Part shown: positions 25,448 through 34,778 of the stretch, piece after piece
Numbering within the stretch: the first letter of the stretch is position 1
Layout: the number at the start of each line of letters is the position of its first letter
Source: Streptomyces chattanoogensis
GTDB taxonomy: Bacteria > Actinomycetota > Actinomycetes > Streptomycetales > Streptomycetaceae
Direction: 5' to 3'
Assembly: GCF_001294335.1 (NCBI RefSeq)
Contig: NZ_LGKG01000172.1
Coordinates: 6,360 to 70,359, forward strand
Length of the DNA: 64,000 nucleotides
The notes under the pieces: generated by a model
Told to the model about the DNA's origin: nothing
What the model saw: the letters and a program-made list of their open reading frames with translations, nothing else
Database searches by the model: none
Translations under genes and position numbers: made by a program

Positions 25448-26179
25448 ATGGTCTCCATGCGCACTGCTCGCACCCTGTTCGCCTCGGCCGCTGTGACTGC
25501 GGTCCTGGCCATCACTACTCCCGCCGCCCAGGCAATCACCGTGGCCGGCGACGACGGTGGATCCTCCAGCCGTGACCACCACGGGCGCGGCGACGACCAC
25601 GGCCGGGACCACGGCCGCGGCCATGACCACGGGCGTGACCACGACAACGGCCGGCCCTCTGGTGGCGTGAACACCGGTGGCGGCGCCATGACCAATGACT
25701 GGGGTGGCGGCGACGACGATGATCACGGTTACGGCCGGGGTGGTCACGGTGGTGGCGCGGCGCCATGACCAATGACTGGGGTGGCGGCGACGACGATGAT
25801 CACGGTTACGGCCGGGGTGGTCACGGTGGTGGCCTGGGGTGGCGGCGGTGACGGTGGTGGCGGCTACGGCGGTGGCGGCCGTGACCACGGTCGGGGTGGC
25901 GACCACGGCCGGGGTGGCGACCACGGCGGTGGTGGTTACGGCGGTGGCGGTGACCACGGCCGGGGTGGCGACCACGGCGGTGGTGGCTGGGGCGGCCGCG
26001 ACCACGACCACGGGCGTGACCACGACAACGGCCGGCCCTCCGGTGGCGTCCACACCGGCGGTGGCGGCATGGCCCTCTCCGGCAGCAGCCTGGCCGCCGG
26101 CTCGGTGCTGATGCTCGGTGGTCTCGGCGCCGGGGTCTACGTGGTCCGCCGCCGTAAGGCGTCGGGTTCCGCCGCCTGA
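25448..26179 (+). pseudogene. His/Asp/Gly-rich surface protein gene, interrupted by a stop in a tandem duplication
   Basis: The N-terminus (MRTARTLFASAAVTAVLAIT, start at 25457 or 25448) is a signal peptide, followed by DHGR-rich repeats. The frame stops at TGA 25766-25768, inside the second copy of an exact 77-bp tandem duplication, then the same frame reopens into GGDGGGGYGGGG and GGDHGRGG repeats, a second GRDHDNGRPSGGV block and a C-terminal membrane anchor LAAGSVLMLGGLGAGVYVVR followed by RRK. It thus looks like one secreted, membrane-anchored repeat protein, in two pieces. No LPxTG-type motif is visible although a sortase gene follows. Histidine/aspartate clusters could bind metal. Confidence 0.7.
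25680..25833 (+). repeat. Perfect 77-bp tandem duplication
   Basis: Bases 25680-25756 and 25757-25833 are identical. The unit is not a multiple of three. An apparent missing G at the junction and an extra C at 25834 flank the second copy, so only that copy is read out of frame, exposing the TGA at 25766. Confidence 0.9.
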
Positions 26180-26342
26180 CCTGACCGCGTCCCACACAGT
26201 TCGCCGTGCTGTCGCGGCCACCGTCGCAGATGGATGGTGGCCGCGACAACTGCCGTTCCGACACCCGCTTCTCCCGCTCGCTTCTCCCGCTCGGCACCCC
26301 GCTTCTCGTTGCCGACGCCTCGTTCACGAAAGGCAGCGCGCC

Positions 26343-27017
26343 ATGGCCTACCAGCAGCCGCCCCAGTCGAGACCACCCCGGCCCGCGCCCGGGTCCGGCC
26401 CTCTCAGCCGTCGGCTGATGTGGCCCGCCGGGGCGTTCCTCCTGGGCACCCTGCTCGTCTACAACTCCATAGACACGCCCTCCGATCCCAAGCCGCCCCA
26501 GGCCCGTCCGGCCGCGACCGCCCGGAACGCCCCCCTCTCGAGCCCACCACTGTCGCGCTCCATACCGAAGCGGCTGGCGATCCCCGAGATCGGCGTCGAC
26601 GCACCCTTCACGGCGCTGTCGATCGGCCCGAAGGGGCAGCTCAACGCGCCGCCGGCGAACGACACCAACCTGGTCGGCTGGTTCCAGGGCGGGGCGACAC
26701 CCGGCGAACGCGGTGCATCGATCGTCGCCGGTCATGTCGACACCAAGACCGGCCCCGCCGTGTTCCTGCAGCTGCGCATGCTCAAAAAGGGCAGCCAGAT
26801 CAGCATCACCCGGGCGGATGGCCTCGTCGCAACGTTCAAGGTCGACTCCGTCGAGACCTTCAGCAAGGCGCAGTTCCCCAACGACCGGGTCTACGCCGAC
26901 ACCCCGGACGCACAGCTGCGCGTGATCACCTGCGGCGGCGCATACAACCGGGCCGCCAAGGATTACGAGTCCAACGTGGTGGTGTTCGCGCACCTCGCCT
27001 CGTCGGCCCGTAAGTAA
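26343..27017 (+). CDS. Class F sortase
   Basis: 224 residues from ATG 26343, preceded by GAAAGGCAG. A proline-rich N-terminus, one membrane segment (MWPAGAFLLGTLLVYNSI, about residues 26-43), then the sortase beta-barrel: IPEIGVDAPFTALSI, active-site His in SIVAGHVDTKTG, and catalytic Cys in LRVITCGGAYNR. Actinobacterial class F (formerly E/F-like) sortases are small and often sit beside a Gly-rich secreted protein, as here. It probably anchors or processes surface proteins; the LAETG protein at 43.5-44.2 kb is a candidate substrate in trans. Confidence 0.9.
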   Translation: MAYQQPPQSRPPRPAPGSGPLSRRLMWPAGAFLLGTLLVYNSIDTPSDPKPPQARPAATARNAPLSSPPLSRSIPKRLAIPEIGVDAPFTALSIGPKGQLNAPPANDTNLVGWFQGGATPGERGASIVAGHVDTKTGPAVFLQLRMLKKGSQISITRADGLVATFKVDSVETFSKAQFPNDRVYADTPDAQLRVITCGGAYNRAAKDYESNVVVFAHLASSARK

Positions 27018-27029
27018 GGGGCTTACGGG

Positions 27030-27063
27030 AGCAGGGGCCGGCCCCGGACAGGGGCCGGCCTTC
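27030..27063. terminator. Probable terminator after the sortase gene
   Basis: Two copies of AGGGGCCGGCC separated by CCGGAC; the GGCCGGCC cores are self-complementary, so they pair with each other in a hairpin about 15 bases after the sortase stop. Confidence 0.5.
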
Positions 27064-27181
27064 GGGGCGGCGTGGGCGCCGCAGCGGAAACGGCTGCGGC
27101 GCCGTCGCGTCGGGCCCCTTCCCGCCCGGGAGTTCGAGGCAGGTACCCGCGGCTCGGCCATGCCTCGCCCCGTGGTAGCTT

Positions 27182-27212
27182 CTGCATGCACCTGCATACA
27201 ACATGCATGCAG
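27182..27212. promoter_or_regulatory. Candidate GntR-family operator
   Basis: CTGCATGCA (27182-27190) and TGCATGCAG (27204-27212) form a perfect inverted repeat with a 13-base spacer that contains a third TGCAT. The site is about 205 bases upstream of the GntR-type regulator gene, an expected place for autoregulation. Confidence 0.55.
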
Positions 27213-27416
27213 GATCTGCGACGGGCAGTACAGCCCGCGGTGCACCGCGACGTGCGGCACGAAGTGCGATGCCAAGGACAGGGCGCAGTACGACGCACGG
27301 TACGAAGCGACGAGGCGAAGTACGCGGTGCATGACGGCGGGGTGGCGCGGACGCGTGTGTGACGCGCGGTGCGACGCCAAGGGCGCGGGAAATCAGCGGG
27401 AAGAGCGGCGGGATCG

Positions 27417-28055
27417 ATGGAGAAAACGATGCAGTCGGGGCGGGAGAAGGCATATGCCTATCTCAAGGACCTCATCCTCACCGACCCTGACACGCATAAC
27501 TGCTTCCTCTCCGAGCAGGATCTCGCAGACCGTGTCGGCATCTCACGCACCCCGATCCGCGAGGCGCTGCTCCTGCTCGCGGCCGAGGATCTGGTGCGGC
27601 TGGTTCCCAAGCGGGGCGCGCATATCGCTCCGCTGACCGGGCGTGACATCGGTGAGCTGATGGAAATGCGCGGACTGATCGAGCGCTTCGCCGCCGAATG
27701 CACCACAGCACAGGGCACCGCTCCGGTATCGGAAATGGCCGACATCCTTGCCCACCAGGAAGCAATGCGAGGAGAGCGCTCCACCAAGGCATTCATCGCT
27801 GCCGACCACCGCTTCCACGCCACCCTTGTCGCGGCCGCCGGCAACACCCTGATGAGCCGTCAGTACGACGCGCTGCGCAGCCGCCAGGTCCGGGCCGGCA
27901 TCATCGCGCCGTACCGGTCGGGCAAGCGCCAGGACGAGGTGATCGCCGAACACCGTCAGATCCTCGACTGCCTGGTGGCCGGCGATGCCGCGGCGGCCTG
28001 CACGGCCATAGACCATCACATCCGGGCCACCCAACGCGTCCTGCTGGCCGCGTAG
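27417..28055 (+). CDS. GntR family transcriptional regulator (FCD/FadR subfamily)
   Basis: 212 residues from ATG 27417 (a second ATG is at 27429). The winged HTH is at about residues 10-75 (CFLSEQDLADRVGISRTPIR, EALLLLAAEDLVRLVPKRGA), and the C-terminal all-helical FCD domain carries metal/ligand residues in AADHRFHATLVAAAGN and IAEHRQILDCLVAGDAAAA. FCD regulators sense carboxylates or amino-acid-derived ligands. It is convergent with a nitrilase-type gene, separated by a strong hairpin, so the target is not obvious; the TGCATGCA palindrome upstream suggests autoregulation. Confidence 0.92.
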   Translation: MEKTMQSGREKAYAYLKDLILTDPDTHNCFLSEQDLADRVGISRTPIREALLLLAAEDLVRLVPKRGAHIAPLTGRDIGELMEMRGLIERFAAECTTAQGTAPVSEMADILAHQEAMRGERSTKAFIAADHRFHATLVAAAGNTLMSRQYDALRSRQVRAGIIAPYRSGKRQDEVIAEHRQILDCLVAGDAAAACTAIDHHIRATQRVLLAA

Positions 28056-28061
28056 TTACGG

Positions 28062-28097
28062 CCGGGGGGCGGGGCCGCGGACCTGCGGCCCGCCCCG
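28062..28097. terminator. Bidirectional hairpin terminator
   Basis: GGGGCGGGGCCGC and GCGGCCCGCCCC pair with one bulged G around a six-base loop, between the convergent GntR and nitrilase genes. Confidence 0.6.
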
Positions 28098-28132
28098 TTG
28101 AACGCCACCAGGCACCCGCCCCCACCCGGTGC

Positions 28133-28927
28133 CTACATTCGCCGATTGTCCAGCACGGCCACCGCACGCCGGACCCGCTCGGTCTCCTCGACGTCCACCT
28201 CGGCGATGAGCAGCTCCGGCACGGCTCCCAACTGGGCGCGTACGGTGCCATCGGGGCCGATCAGAGCGCTGTGCCCGACACCCGTCGGTGCCTTGGTGGG
28301 CAGCTCCGGATCGGCCTGCGGGTCCGGAGCCGCGGCATTGACGGCGGCCAGCCAGACGGTGGCGTCCAGGGCGCGTGCCCGCACCAGGAGGTCCCACTGC
28401 TCGCGCTTACCGGGACCGGCAGCCCATGCCGCGGGCAGAACGGAGAGCACCGCCCCCGCGTCCGCATGCGCGCGGAACAACTCAGGAAACCGCAGGTCAT
28501 AACAGGTGGCCAGGCCGACCCGGACCCCATCGACATCGATCGTCACCACACGCGAGCCCGCGGCAACCGTGTCGGACTCCCGGAACCCGAAGGCGTCATA
28601 CAGATGGATCTTGTCGTACGATGCCTCCGCCTCCGGCCCCGTGGCCAGCAACGTATTGGCCACCCGGTCCCCGTCGGCCGGGGTGAACATCCCGGCGATC
28701 ACCGTCACCCCCGCCTCCCGGGCCACCGCGCGCACCCCCTCCGCCCACGGCCCGTCCAGCGGCTCGGCCACCGACTGCAGGGGAGCCCCGAAGCGCACCA
28801 TGGCCGCCTCGGGAAACACCACCAGTCGCGCGCCCTCCTGCGCGGCGCGGTGCACGTGGTCCCGCACTGCCGCGAGATTTTCCTTCGGCTCGGTCGACGC
28901 CGTCATCTGACACAGTGCGATGCGCAT
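28133..28927 (-). CDS. Carbon-nitrogen hydrolase (nitrilase superfamily)
   Basis: 264 residues. The Glu-Lys-Cys catalytic triad is visible: LVVFPEAAMVRF (Glu), YDKIHLYDAFGFRES (Lys) and LATCYDLRFPELFRA (Cys). The pattern is that of the NIT/omega-amidase branch, which hydrolyses deaminated glutathione or alpha-ketoglutaramate-like amides. ATG 28927 begins at the conserved MRIALCQM. It is divergent from the DUF4132 gene with 193 bases between. Confidence 0.92.
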   Translation of the reverse strand: MRIALCQMTASTEPKENLAAVRDHVHRAAQEGARLVVFPEAAMVRFGAPLQSVAEPLDGPWAEGVRAVAREAGVTVIAGMFTPADGDRVANTLLATGPEAEASYDKIHLYDAFGFRESDTVAAGSRVVTIDVDGVRVGLATCYDLRFPELFRAHADAGAVLSVLPAAWAAGPGKREQWDLLVRARALDATVWLAAVNAAAPDPQADPELPTKAPTGVGHSALIGPDGTVRAQLGAVPELLIAEVDVEETERVRRAVAVLDNRRM

Positions 28928-29120
28928 ACAGCTACAGCTCCCTCTTTCTCTTCGTTCAACGCTCCGGCCGATCCTCGTGTTCCGGATTCTCCGGTGCCTG
29001 CGGATGTTTCGGCCGCTGCCCTTGTCGAGTTTGTCGGCGTGTTCGCAACCCTCGGCTGCGACGGCCGGACCGCGATCGGCGAACCGCGATTGTCAGACCC
29101 TGCGGTTACCGTTCGTTGCC

Positions 29121-31406
29121 ATGGACGCCATGAACGAGCTCTCCCCGCACGCCGCACAGGTGCACGCCGCAATGGTGGGTCCGGCGCCCGATCTGGACGG
29201 GTCCGGCGGCGTGTGGGCGGCGTGCACCCGTCTGACCCCGGTGGAGCTGGGCACGCTGCTGCCCACCGTGTACCGCATCCTCGGCGACGAGGGTGCCCCC
29301 GGCCACGCCCGCCGGGCCGCCCGCGAAGTGACCTGGGTCAAGACGCAGCCCTCGTTCACGGCCGCTGCTCTCACGGATTTCTACGCGGCACTGGCCGAGT
29401 CGCCGAAGCCCACCCATGTCTGCCTGGCGGCCGGTGCCCTGTTGCGCTGCGCCGATCCATGGGACCAGCCGGCATTGGCGGCGCCGGCGACGGCCCTCGT
29501 AGCGGCGGCATCGGTGACGGACGATCACATCGTCGGCGCGGCCTTGGCGGTGGCCGCGCTCGCCGGCCCGACGGCCGAAGCGGAGCTCGTCACCCGCCTC
29601 CGGGCAGCGTATGAGAACAGCCCACTGAGGCTCGCCGAACTCGAAGTGATCCGCACGACCGGCGCCCGCGAACGGGCCTGGCTCGCCGAGGACCGCCGGT
29701 ACGCCACCCCGTCGGGCACCTGGCCACCCCTGACGGACCAAGCAGGAGAACACCCCCGGCACACCCCACACACCTTCTCCCCGCCCTTTGCCGAACTGGC
29801 CCGCCGTACGCTCCACTCCGCCGCGGACCACCTCGCCGCCATCCACGCCGGCCAGGTCCCCTACGCCGCCGACAAGGCCTTCACCCCCGCCGATACGGAG
29901 ACGCTCCGCCGCGCCGCCCGGCTCGCCCTGCGGCACGACGAACCATGGGCCGGGGACGTACTGACCACCTTGCTGCCCCAGCTCTCCGTGGCTCCGACCG
30001 CGGCCCGGACCCTCCCCTCACAGGGCGCTTGCATCGTCCTCGCCCAAGCCGTCGAGGCCTACCCCACGCCCGAATCGGTCGCCGCGCTCCGTGAGGCCCG
30101 CCGTGTCGTCCGCCACGCAGGCGTCACCAAGAAGCTCGACCGCATCCTGCACCGCGCCGAACGCAACCTCGGCCGACGCCCCGAGATCCTGGTCCGCCTC
30201 CCCGGCCTCGGCTACGGTCCCGACGGTACCCGGCGCATCCGCTGCGGCGCCTACACCGCCGTCCTCACGGCCGCCGACGAACCCACCCTGGCCTGGGAAC
30301 GCGCCGACGGCCGACCGCTGCGGTCCCTCCCGTCCGCCGCCCGCCGGGACCATCCCGAGACGGTCACCGCCGCCCGCGACGTCCTGCGAAAGACCCGCGC
30401 CCAGATACGCACCCTCCTCCGCGGACTCGAAGGCGGCTTCCTCGAAGCCAGCCATCTCAACGGAACCGTCTACCGATTCGACCGCTGGCGCGAAGCCCTC
30501 GCCACGCACCCCGTGGTGGGCGCGGCCGTCCGCCGCCTGATCTGGGAGATCGAGTACGCCCCCGGAGACTGGCGCGCGACGCTGCCCGAAGCCGACCGCT
30601 CCCACGGACCCGACCCCGCCCCTTCGGCGGCGGTCCGCCTCTGGCACCCGGCCCGCGCCACCGAGGCCGAACGCCACCGCTGGCGCGACCGGATCACCGA
30701 CCTCCGGCTGCGCCAGCCCTTCCGGCAGGCATATCGGGAGCACTACCTCCCGGAGGAGGCCGACGAGACGGGTACCACCGCCATGTTCCATGGCCACCTG
30801 GTCCGCATAGAGTCGGTCCTCGGGCTGGCCGCGCGCCACGGCTGGAGCATCGAAGACGACTGCCTCGCGCTCTCCCTCCCGGGTGTGACGGCCTACTTCG
30901 GCGTCGCCGCAAAGCTCTACCCGGGCGCCACCGGGTGGGCCGAAGCCCAGGACGTACACCTCGTTCGCGGGCTCGATCCCGTGAAACGCTCGGAGATTCT
31001 GCGCTCGGTCGACCTCCTCATCAGCGCGTCCAGTTACGCCTGGCGCGACACCACCGACCCCACCCACAGCCCCAGCCCCGCCCACGACCGAGACTCGTGG
31101 CGCGAACTCAACCGCCTCTACGAGCTCCCTCTTCGCCAGACCGCACGCCTGCGCCGCGAGGCCCTGCAGCGCATCTTCGCCGGCCACATATCCTCCGGCC
31201 GCGTGGAGTTCGGCCCCCGCCATCTACGCCTGAACGGTCACGACATCCACCTGGCCACCGGCCGCGTAACCCGCGACGGCGATCCCGTGGACATCGTCCT
31301 GCCCGAGTCGCGCGGCGCCCGGCCGCTGCCGTTCCTGCCGTACGACGAGAAGCTCCTGGAACGCATCGTGCACATGGCAGAGGAGCTCATGGCCCGACAG
31401 ACATGA
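29121..31406 (+). CDS. DUF4132 domain-containing protein
   Basis: 761 residues from ATG 29121 (a second ATG lies three codons later); the longer frame to 28920 overlaps the divergent nitrilase and is not used. The N-terminal half is helical and HEAT-like; the central and C-terminal part has DUF4132 hallmarks: VRLWHPARATEAERHRWRDR, LRQPFRQAYREHYLPEE, and the terminal GRVEFGPRHLRLNGHDI with FLPYDEKLLERIVHMAEE. The family is linked to MolR/WGR proteins and has no firm function. Only 7 bases separate it from the convergent DacB-like gene. Confidence 0.85.
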   Translation: MDAMNELSPHAAQVHAAMVGPAPDLDGSGGVWAACTRLTPVELGTLLPTVYRILGDEGAPGHARRAAREVTWVKTQPSFTAAALTDFYAALAESPKPTHVCLAAGALLRCADPWDQPALAAPATALVAAASVTDDHIVGAALAVAALAGPTAEAELVTRLRAAYENSPLRLAELEVIRTTGARERAWLAEDRRYATPSGTWPPLTDQAGEHPRHTPHTFSPPFAELARRTLHSAADHLAAIHAGQVPYAADKAFTPADTETLRRAARLALRHDEPWAGDVLTTLLPQLSVAPTAARTLPSQGACIVLAQAVEAYPTPESVAALREARRVVRHAGVTKKLDRILHRAERNLGRRPEILVRLPGLGYGPDGTRRIRCGAYTAVLTAADEPTLAWERADGRPLRSLPSAARRDHPETVTAARDVLRKTRAQIRTLLRGLEGGFLEASHLNGTVYRFDRWREALATHPVVGAAVRRLIWEIEYAPGDWRATLPEADRSHGPDPAPSAAVRLWHPARATEAERHRWRDRITDLRLRQPFRQAYREHYLPEEADETGTTAMFHGHLVRIESVLGLAARHGWSIEDDCLALSLPGVTAYFGVAAKLYPGATGWAEAQDVHLVRGLDPVKRSEILRSVDLLISASSYAWRDTTDPTHSPSPAHDRDSWRELNRLYELPLRQTARLRREALQRIFAGHISSGRVEFGPRHLRLNGHDIHLATGRVTRDGDPVDIVLPESRGARPLPFLPYDEKLLERIVHMAEELMARQT

Positions 31407-31413
31407 CGCAGGC

Positions 31414-33021
31414 TCACCGGGCAGCACTCTGCTGAAGGCGAGCAGCAACCTCCGCTACATCATTGGCAATGCCCAGAATTCCCTTGACATTGGCACCGGG
31501 CGTCGAAGCCCCGTTCACCCCGGCGAAGAACACATCGAAATGCCCCTTACGTGTCTCCAGATAACCGGCCGTGGTTTCGGCACCCACCGCCAGCCGGTCA
31601 TTGAGTGCATCGCCACCAGCCATGGTGCCGGTCTTGGCGAAGACCTTGCCCCGTGACGGGCAGTCGTGACACGAATCCGCCAGTGTGCCGTCGACCCCCA
31701 AAATCGGCAGTGACCTGCGGAAACGGCCGGCTTCGGGGGTGCGCTGCCAGTACGTCAGCAGTTGAGCCAGAGCCCGTGGGGTGCTCCGGTCGGCAGGATT
31801 GCCACCCCGGCCGTCGGCGTGCTGCACTGCCTTGCGGTCCACCTTCGCGCCGTCCAGGAATGCGGCGAGGACCGGAAATCCGTCCTCGCAATCGGCACTC
31901 CCCGCATGCGTGGCCATCAGGCAGATACCGAGATTCGCTCCGAGGTTGTGGCTCACCTTGAGGATGAGTTCGGCGTACTGGGCGTACGCGGGCGAGGTGT
32001 AGCGGGCCACCGTGGGCGCACCCTGGTAGGAGTCGGGCAGCCGGTCGGCAGGGTTGGGTCCGACGGCCCCCGCGCGGACCTCGACCCCGGCGCGCTGCAG
32101 CGCCTCGATCAGGGCGGTCCGGCCAAAGGCGTTCGGGTCCTTGATGGCGGCCACCCGCAGGGCGGGGGCGGAGCCGGCGGCGATGGTGCCGGACAGCCGG
32201 ATGCGGGCGCCGTCCGGGGAGGCGTCGACATTGATGTCGGTCGGCTTGCCCGCCGCGACGGTGCGGACGGTGGAGGTGACGCGGTACGGCGCGACCTTCG
32301 GGCGCCACTCCAGGTGGGCGGGGTCGCCCGCGTCGACGCCGGGGGAGGTGAGCAGATCGATCAGGTTGTCGTTGATGATCAGGGGGGTGGGGGTCGGTTT
32401 CAGCGACGGATCGGGAGGGAACAGCCGCGCGTCGACGACCACATCACCCTCGACGCGTCTGATCCCCGCGTCGCGTACCTGCCGGGCCAGCTGGTTGATG
32501 CCCGTCAACGGGTCCTGCGGGGTGAGGGTGGCTCCGGGCAGGTCATTGGCGTAGGTGTGGTCGAGGTTGGTGAACGCGACCGTACCGTTCTTGCGCGTGC
32601 GGCCCCCGAGGGTCAGATCACCCTGCGCGACGAGATCCAGATCGCCGTCAAGAGCCGTACCTCGGCGCTGCCCCACGGCGTGCACCGGAGTGCGGAACCG
32701 GTGGTCGCCGCCGAGGGTGTGCCATGTGCCGCTGACGCTGAACAATTTGGCCGACGACCCGGGGACGAAGAACTGGTCGGCGTTGCGCGACTGCGCCACC
32801 TCGCCACTGTCCGGATCCTGTTCGAACAGCCCCCACTGGGCATGCCCGTACTCCGGCTTCCGCATGAGCGAAGCGATCCGGGGATCGAGCTCGTGCGGCG
32901 AGGGCGAGGGCGATGGCGCGGCCTGGACGAGGCCGACCACGACGGCCCCGACGACCACCAACAGCCCCAGGGCGCCGACGACACGCCGTCGGCTTCTCCT
33001 CCGCATGACGGGTGAGGACAT
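31414..33021 (-). CDS. dacB: D-alanyl-D-alanine carboxypeptidase/endopeptidase, PBP4 (DacB) type
   Basis: 535 residues from ATG 33021, which has GGTGGAG upstream. An N-terminal membrane/signal segment (VVGALGLLVVVGAVVVGLVQ) is followed by the peptidase S13 fold: SxxK in VPGSSAKLFSVSG, SxN in KVSHNLGANLG and KTG in FAKTGTMAGGD. The large insertion between the first two motifs fits the PBP4 class. The enzyme trims or cuts peptidoglycan cross-links in the cell envelope. Confidence 0.93.
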   Translation of the reverse strand: MSSPVMRRRSRRRVVGALGLLVVVGAVVVGLVQAAPSPSPSPHELDPRIASLMRKPEYGHAQWGLFEQDPDSGEVAQSRNADQFFVPGSSAKLFSVSGTWHTLGGDHRFRTPVHAVGQRRGTALDGDLDLVAQGDLTLGGRTRKNGTVAFTNLDHTYANDLPGATLTPQDPLTGINQLARQVRDAGIRRVEGDVVVDARLFPPDPSLKPTPTPLIINDNLIDLLTSPGVDAGDPAHLEWRPKVAPYRVTSTVRTVAAGKPTDINVDASPDGARIRLSGTIAAGSAPALRVAAIKDPNAFGRTALIEALQRAGVEVRAGAVGPNPADRLPDSYQGAPTVARYTSPAYAQYAELILKVSHNLGANLGICLMATHAGSADCEDGFPVLAAFLDGAKVDRKAVQHADGRGGNPADRSTPRALAQLLTYWQRTPEAGRFRRSLPILGVDGTLADSCHDCPSRGKVFAKTGTMAGGDALNDRLAVGAETTAGYLETRKGHFDVFFAGVNGASTPGANVKGILGIANDVAEVAARLQQSAAR

Positions 33022-33172
33022 GCGCACTCCACCGATCGAGTCGTGACGCCGCTGTATCGCGTGTGCGCCGATACGTACCGACGTATTCCGATGCGCTCCG
33101 CTTGTGAACGTACTGCTCACGACCACCGCCCATGCGCAACACCTCGCCCGGGGTCCCCCGTACGCCCCAGCA

Positions 33173-33790
33173 TCACGGCAAGGTGTAAACCTGCCCGGTC
33201 TGGCCGCCTTCGACGGAGCGGACATACGCCTGAACGACCTGCGCCAGGCCGACCGGCGGCATGCCCGGGAAGAAGTCGCCGTAGTCGGCGAGGCTTTCGG
33301 TGAACACGCTGGGGCTGACCGCATTGATCCGCTGCGGGGCGATCTCGATGGCGGCGGCGCGCACGAAGGCCTCCAGGGCGCCGTTGGCCATGGAGGCCGC
33401 GCTGCCCGTGGGGATGGGTTCGCGGGCGAGCACCCCGGTGATCAGCGTGAACGAGCCGCGCTCGGCGACCCGGCCGAGGCCCTGACGCACCAGCTCGATC
33501 TGGCTTTGCACCTTGCCCTGGAACGCGGCCCGGAAGTCCTGCGCAGTCATGGCCGTGAGCGTCTTGTACGGCACATCACCGGCGGCGCTGACCACCGCAT
33601 CGATCACGTCCCTCGCATCGATGCCCGCGGCCCGTTCGTACATCGCGGTGACCTGAGCGGGATCGGCGATGTCGTAGCGCAGGTCGCCGGCGGTGCGGCC
33701 GACGGTGAGGACGCGGTGGCCGCGGTCGGCCAGCTCCGCATGGACGGCGGTACCGAGCTTGCCGGTGGCCCCGACGAGAAGAATGTTCAT
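33173..33790 (-). CDS. Short-chain dehydrogenase/reductase
   Basis: 205 residues, a short SDR. The cofactor motif is NILLVGATGKLGTAVHAEL and VLTVGRTAGDLRYDIAD; a strand VVSAAG precedes the catalytic region, and FTLITGVLA plus GSAASMANGALEAFVRAAAI replaces the canonical YxxxK: the catalytic Tyr is not evident, so it may belong to the YwnB-like group without classical activity. Divergent from a LysR regulator, which probably controls it. Confidence 0.88.
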   Translation of the reverse strand: MNILLVGATGKLGTAVHAELADRGHRVLTVGRTAGDLRYDIADPAQVTAMYERAAGIDARDVIDAVVSAAGDVPYKTLTAMTAQDFRAAFQGKVQSQIELVRQGLGRVAERGSFTLITGVLAREPIPTGSAASMANGALEAFVRAAAIEIAPQRINAVSPSVFTESLADYGDFFPGMPPVGLAQVVQAYVRSVEGGQTGQVYTLP

Positions 33791-33860
33791 GCGCGTGAGG
33801 CTAGACAGGGGGCATCGGCGGAGGGAAATACCTTTGGTGCTGCATTTATGCTTGCTGGTG

Positions 33861-34778
33861 ATGAATGTGGAGAAGGTGGAGCTCCGGCATCTACGGGCCC
33901 TCGCGGCAATCGGTGACGAGGGGACCATCACCGATGCGGCAAGGGTTGTGGGCATCAGCCAGCCCGCCCTCTCCCGTACGCTCGACCAGCTGGAGACCCG
34001 CCTCGGGACGCGACTGGTGGAGCGCACCACCCGAAGCCTGGCCCTGACGGAGGCCGGACAGCGCCTGTGGGAACACGCGCACCGCATCCTCCACCAGGTG
34101 GACGACGCCCTCAGGGACGTCGCGGGCGGGTCGCGTCCACTCCGTATCGGATTTGCCTGGGCGTCCTTCGGGGAGCACACCGTGCCCCTGCTGCGCGCAT
34201 GGCGGCAGGCACATCCCGGCACCCCCGTACAGATGCACCGTCACGACGACCCCGAGTCCGCCCTGTATCGCGGAGAGGTCGATGCGGCCCTCGTCCGCAC
34301 GATGCCGACGGCCGCCGGGGGGAGCCTGAACAGCGCGGAGCTTTACCAGGAGCGCCGCCTGGCCGCCGTCCCGGAGAACCACCCCTTGGCCGACGGGGAC
34401 ACCGTGACGCCCGCCGACCTCGCCGATCAGCCGGTCGTGCTGTGCGCGACAGCCGCCACCACCCGCGCCGGCCTCTGGCCCGGCGACCGCCGCCCGCACA
34501 CCTTCGAGGTGGCCAATGTCGACGAATGGCTCACGGTGATCGCCACCGGCGACGCGGTCGGCGTCACCGCCGAAGGCACCGGACACAGCCACCCCCACCC
34601 CGGCATCCGCTACCTCCCCCTCAGGGACGCCCCGCCCGTGACCGTCCGCCTGATCTGGCCCCGCACCCCAACCCATCCCGCCACCCGGTCCTTTTGCGAC
34701 CATGCGCGGCGGATGATCGACACGCCGGGCCGAAGCAGGGGTGCGGCCGAGCGGCTCAGTCCTCGGCCCGCAGGGTAA
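33861..34778 (+). CDS. LysR family transcriptional regulator
   Basis: 305 residues. N-terminal winged HTH: VELRHLRALAAIGDEGTITD, AARVVGISQPALSRTLDQLE, LGTRLVERTTRSLALTEAG. The C-terminal periplasmic-binding-like effector domain follows. ATG 33861 is preferred as the first codon of the conserved region. It is divergent from the SDR gene with only 70 bases between, the classical arrangement for a LysR protein controlling its neighbour. The 3' end overlaps the convergent FMN reductase gene by 23 bases. Confidence 0.92.
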   Translation: MNVEKVELRHLRALAAIGDEGTITDAARVVGISQPALSRTLDQLETRLGTRLVERTTRSLALTEAGQRLWEHAHRILHQVDDALRDVAGGSRPLRIGFAWASFGEHTVPLLRAWRQAHPGTPVQMHRHDDPESALYRGEVDAALVRTMPTAAGGSLNSAELYQERRLAAVPENHPLADGDTVTPADLADQPVVLCATAATTRAGLWPGDRRPHTFEVANVDEWLTVIATGDAVGVTAEGTGHSHPHPGIRYLPLRDAPPVTVRLIWPRTPTHPATRSFCDHARRMIDTPGRSRGAAERLSPRPAG

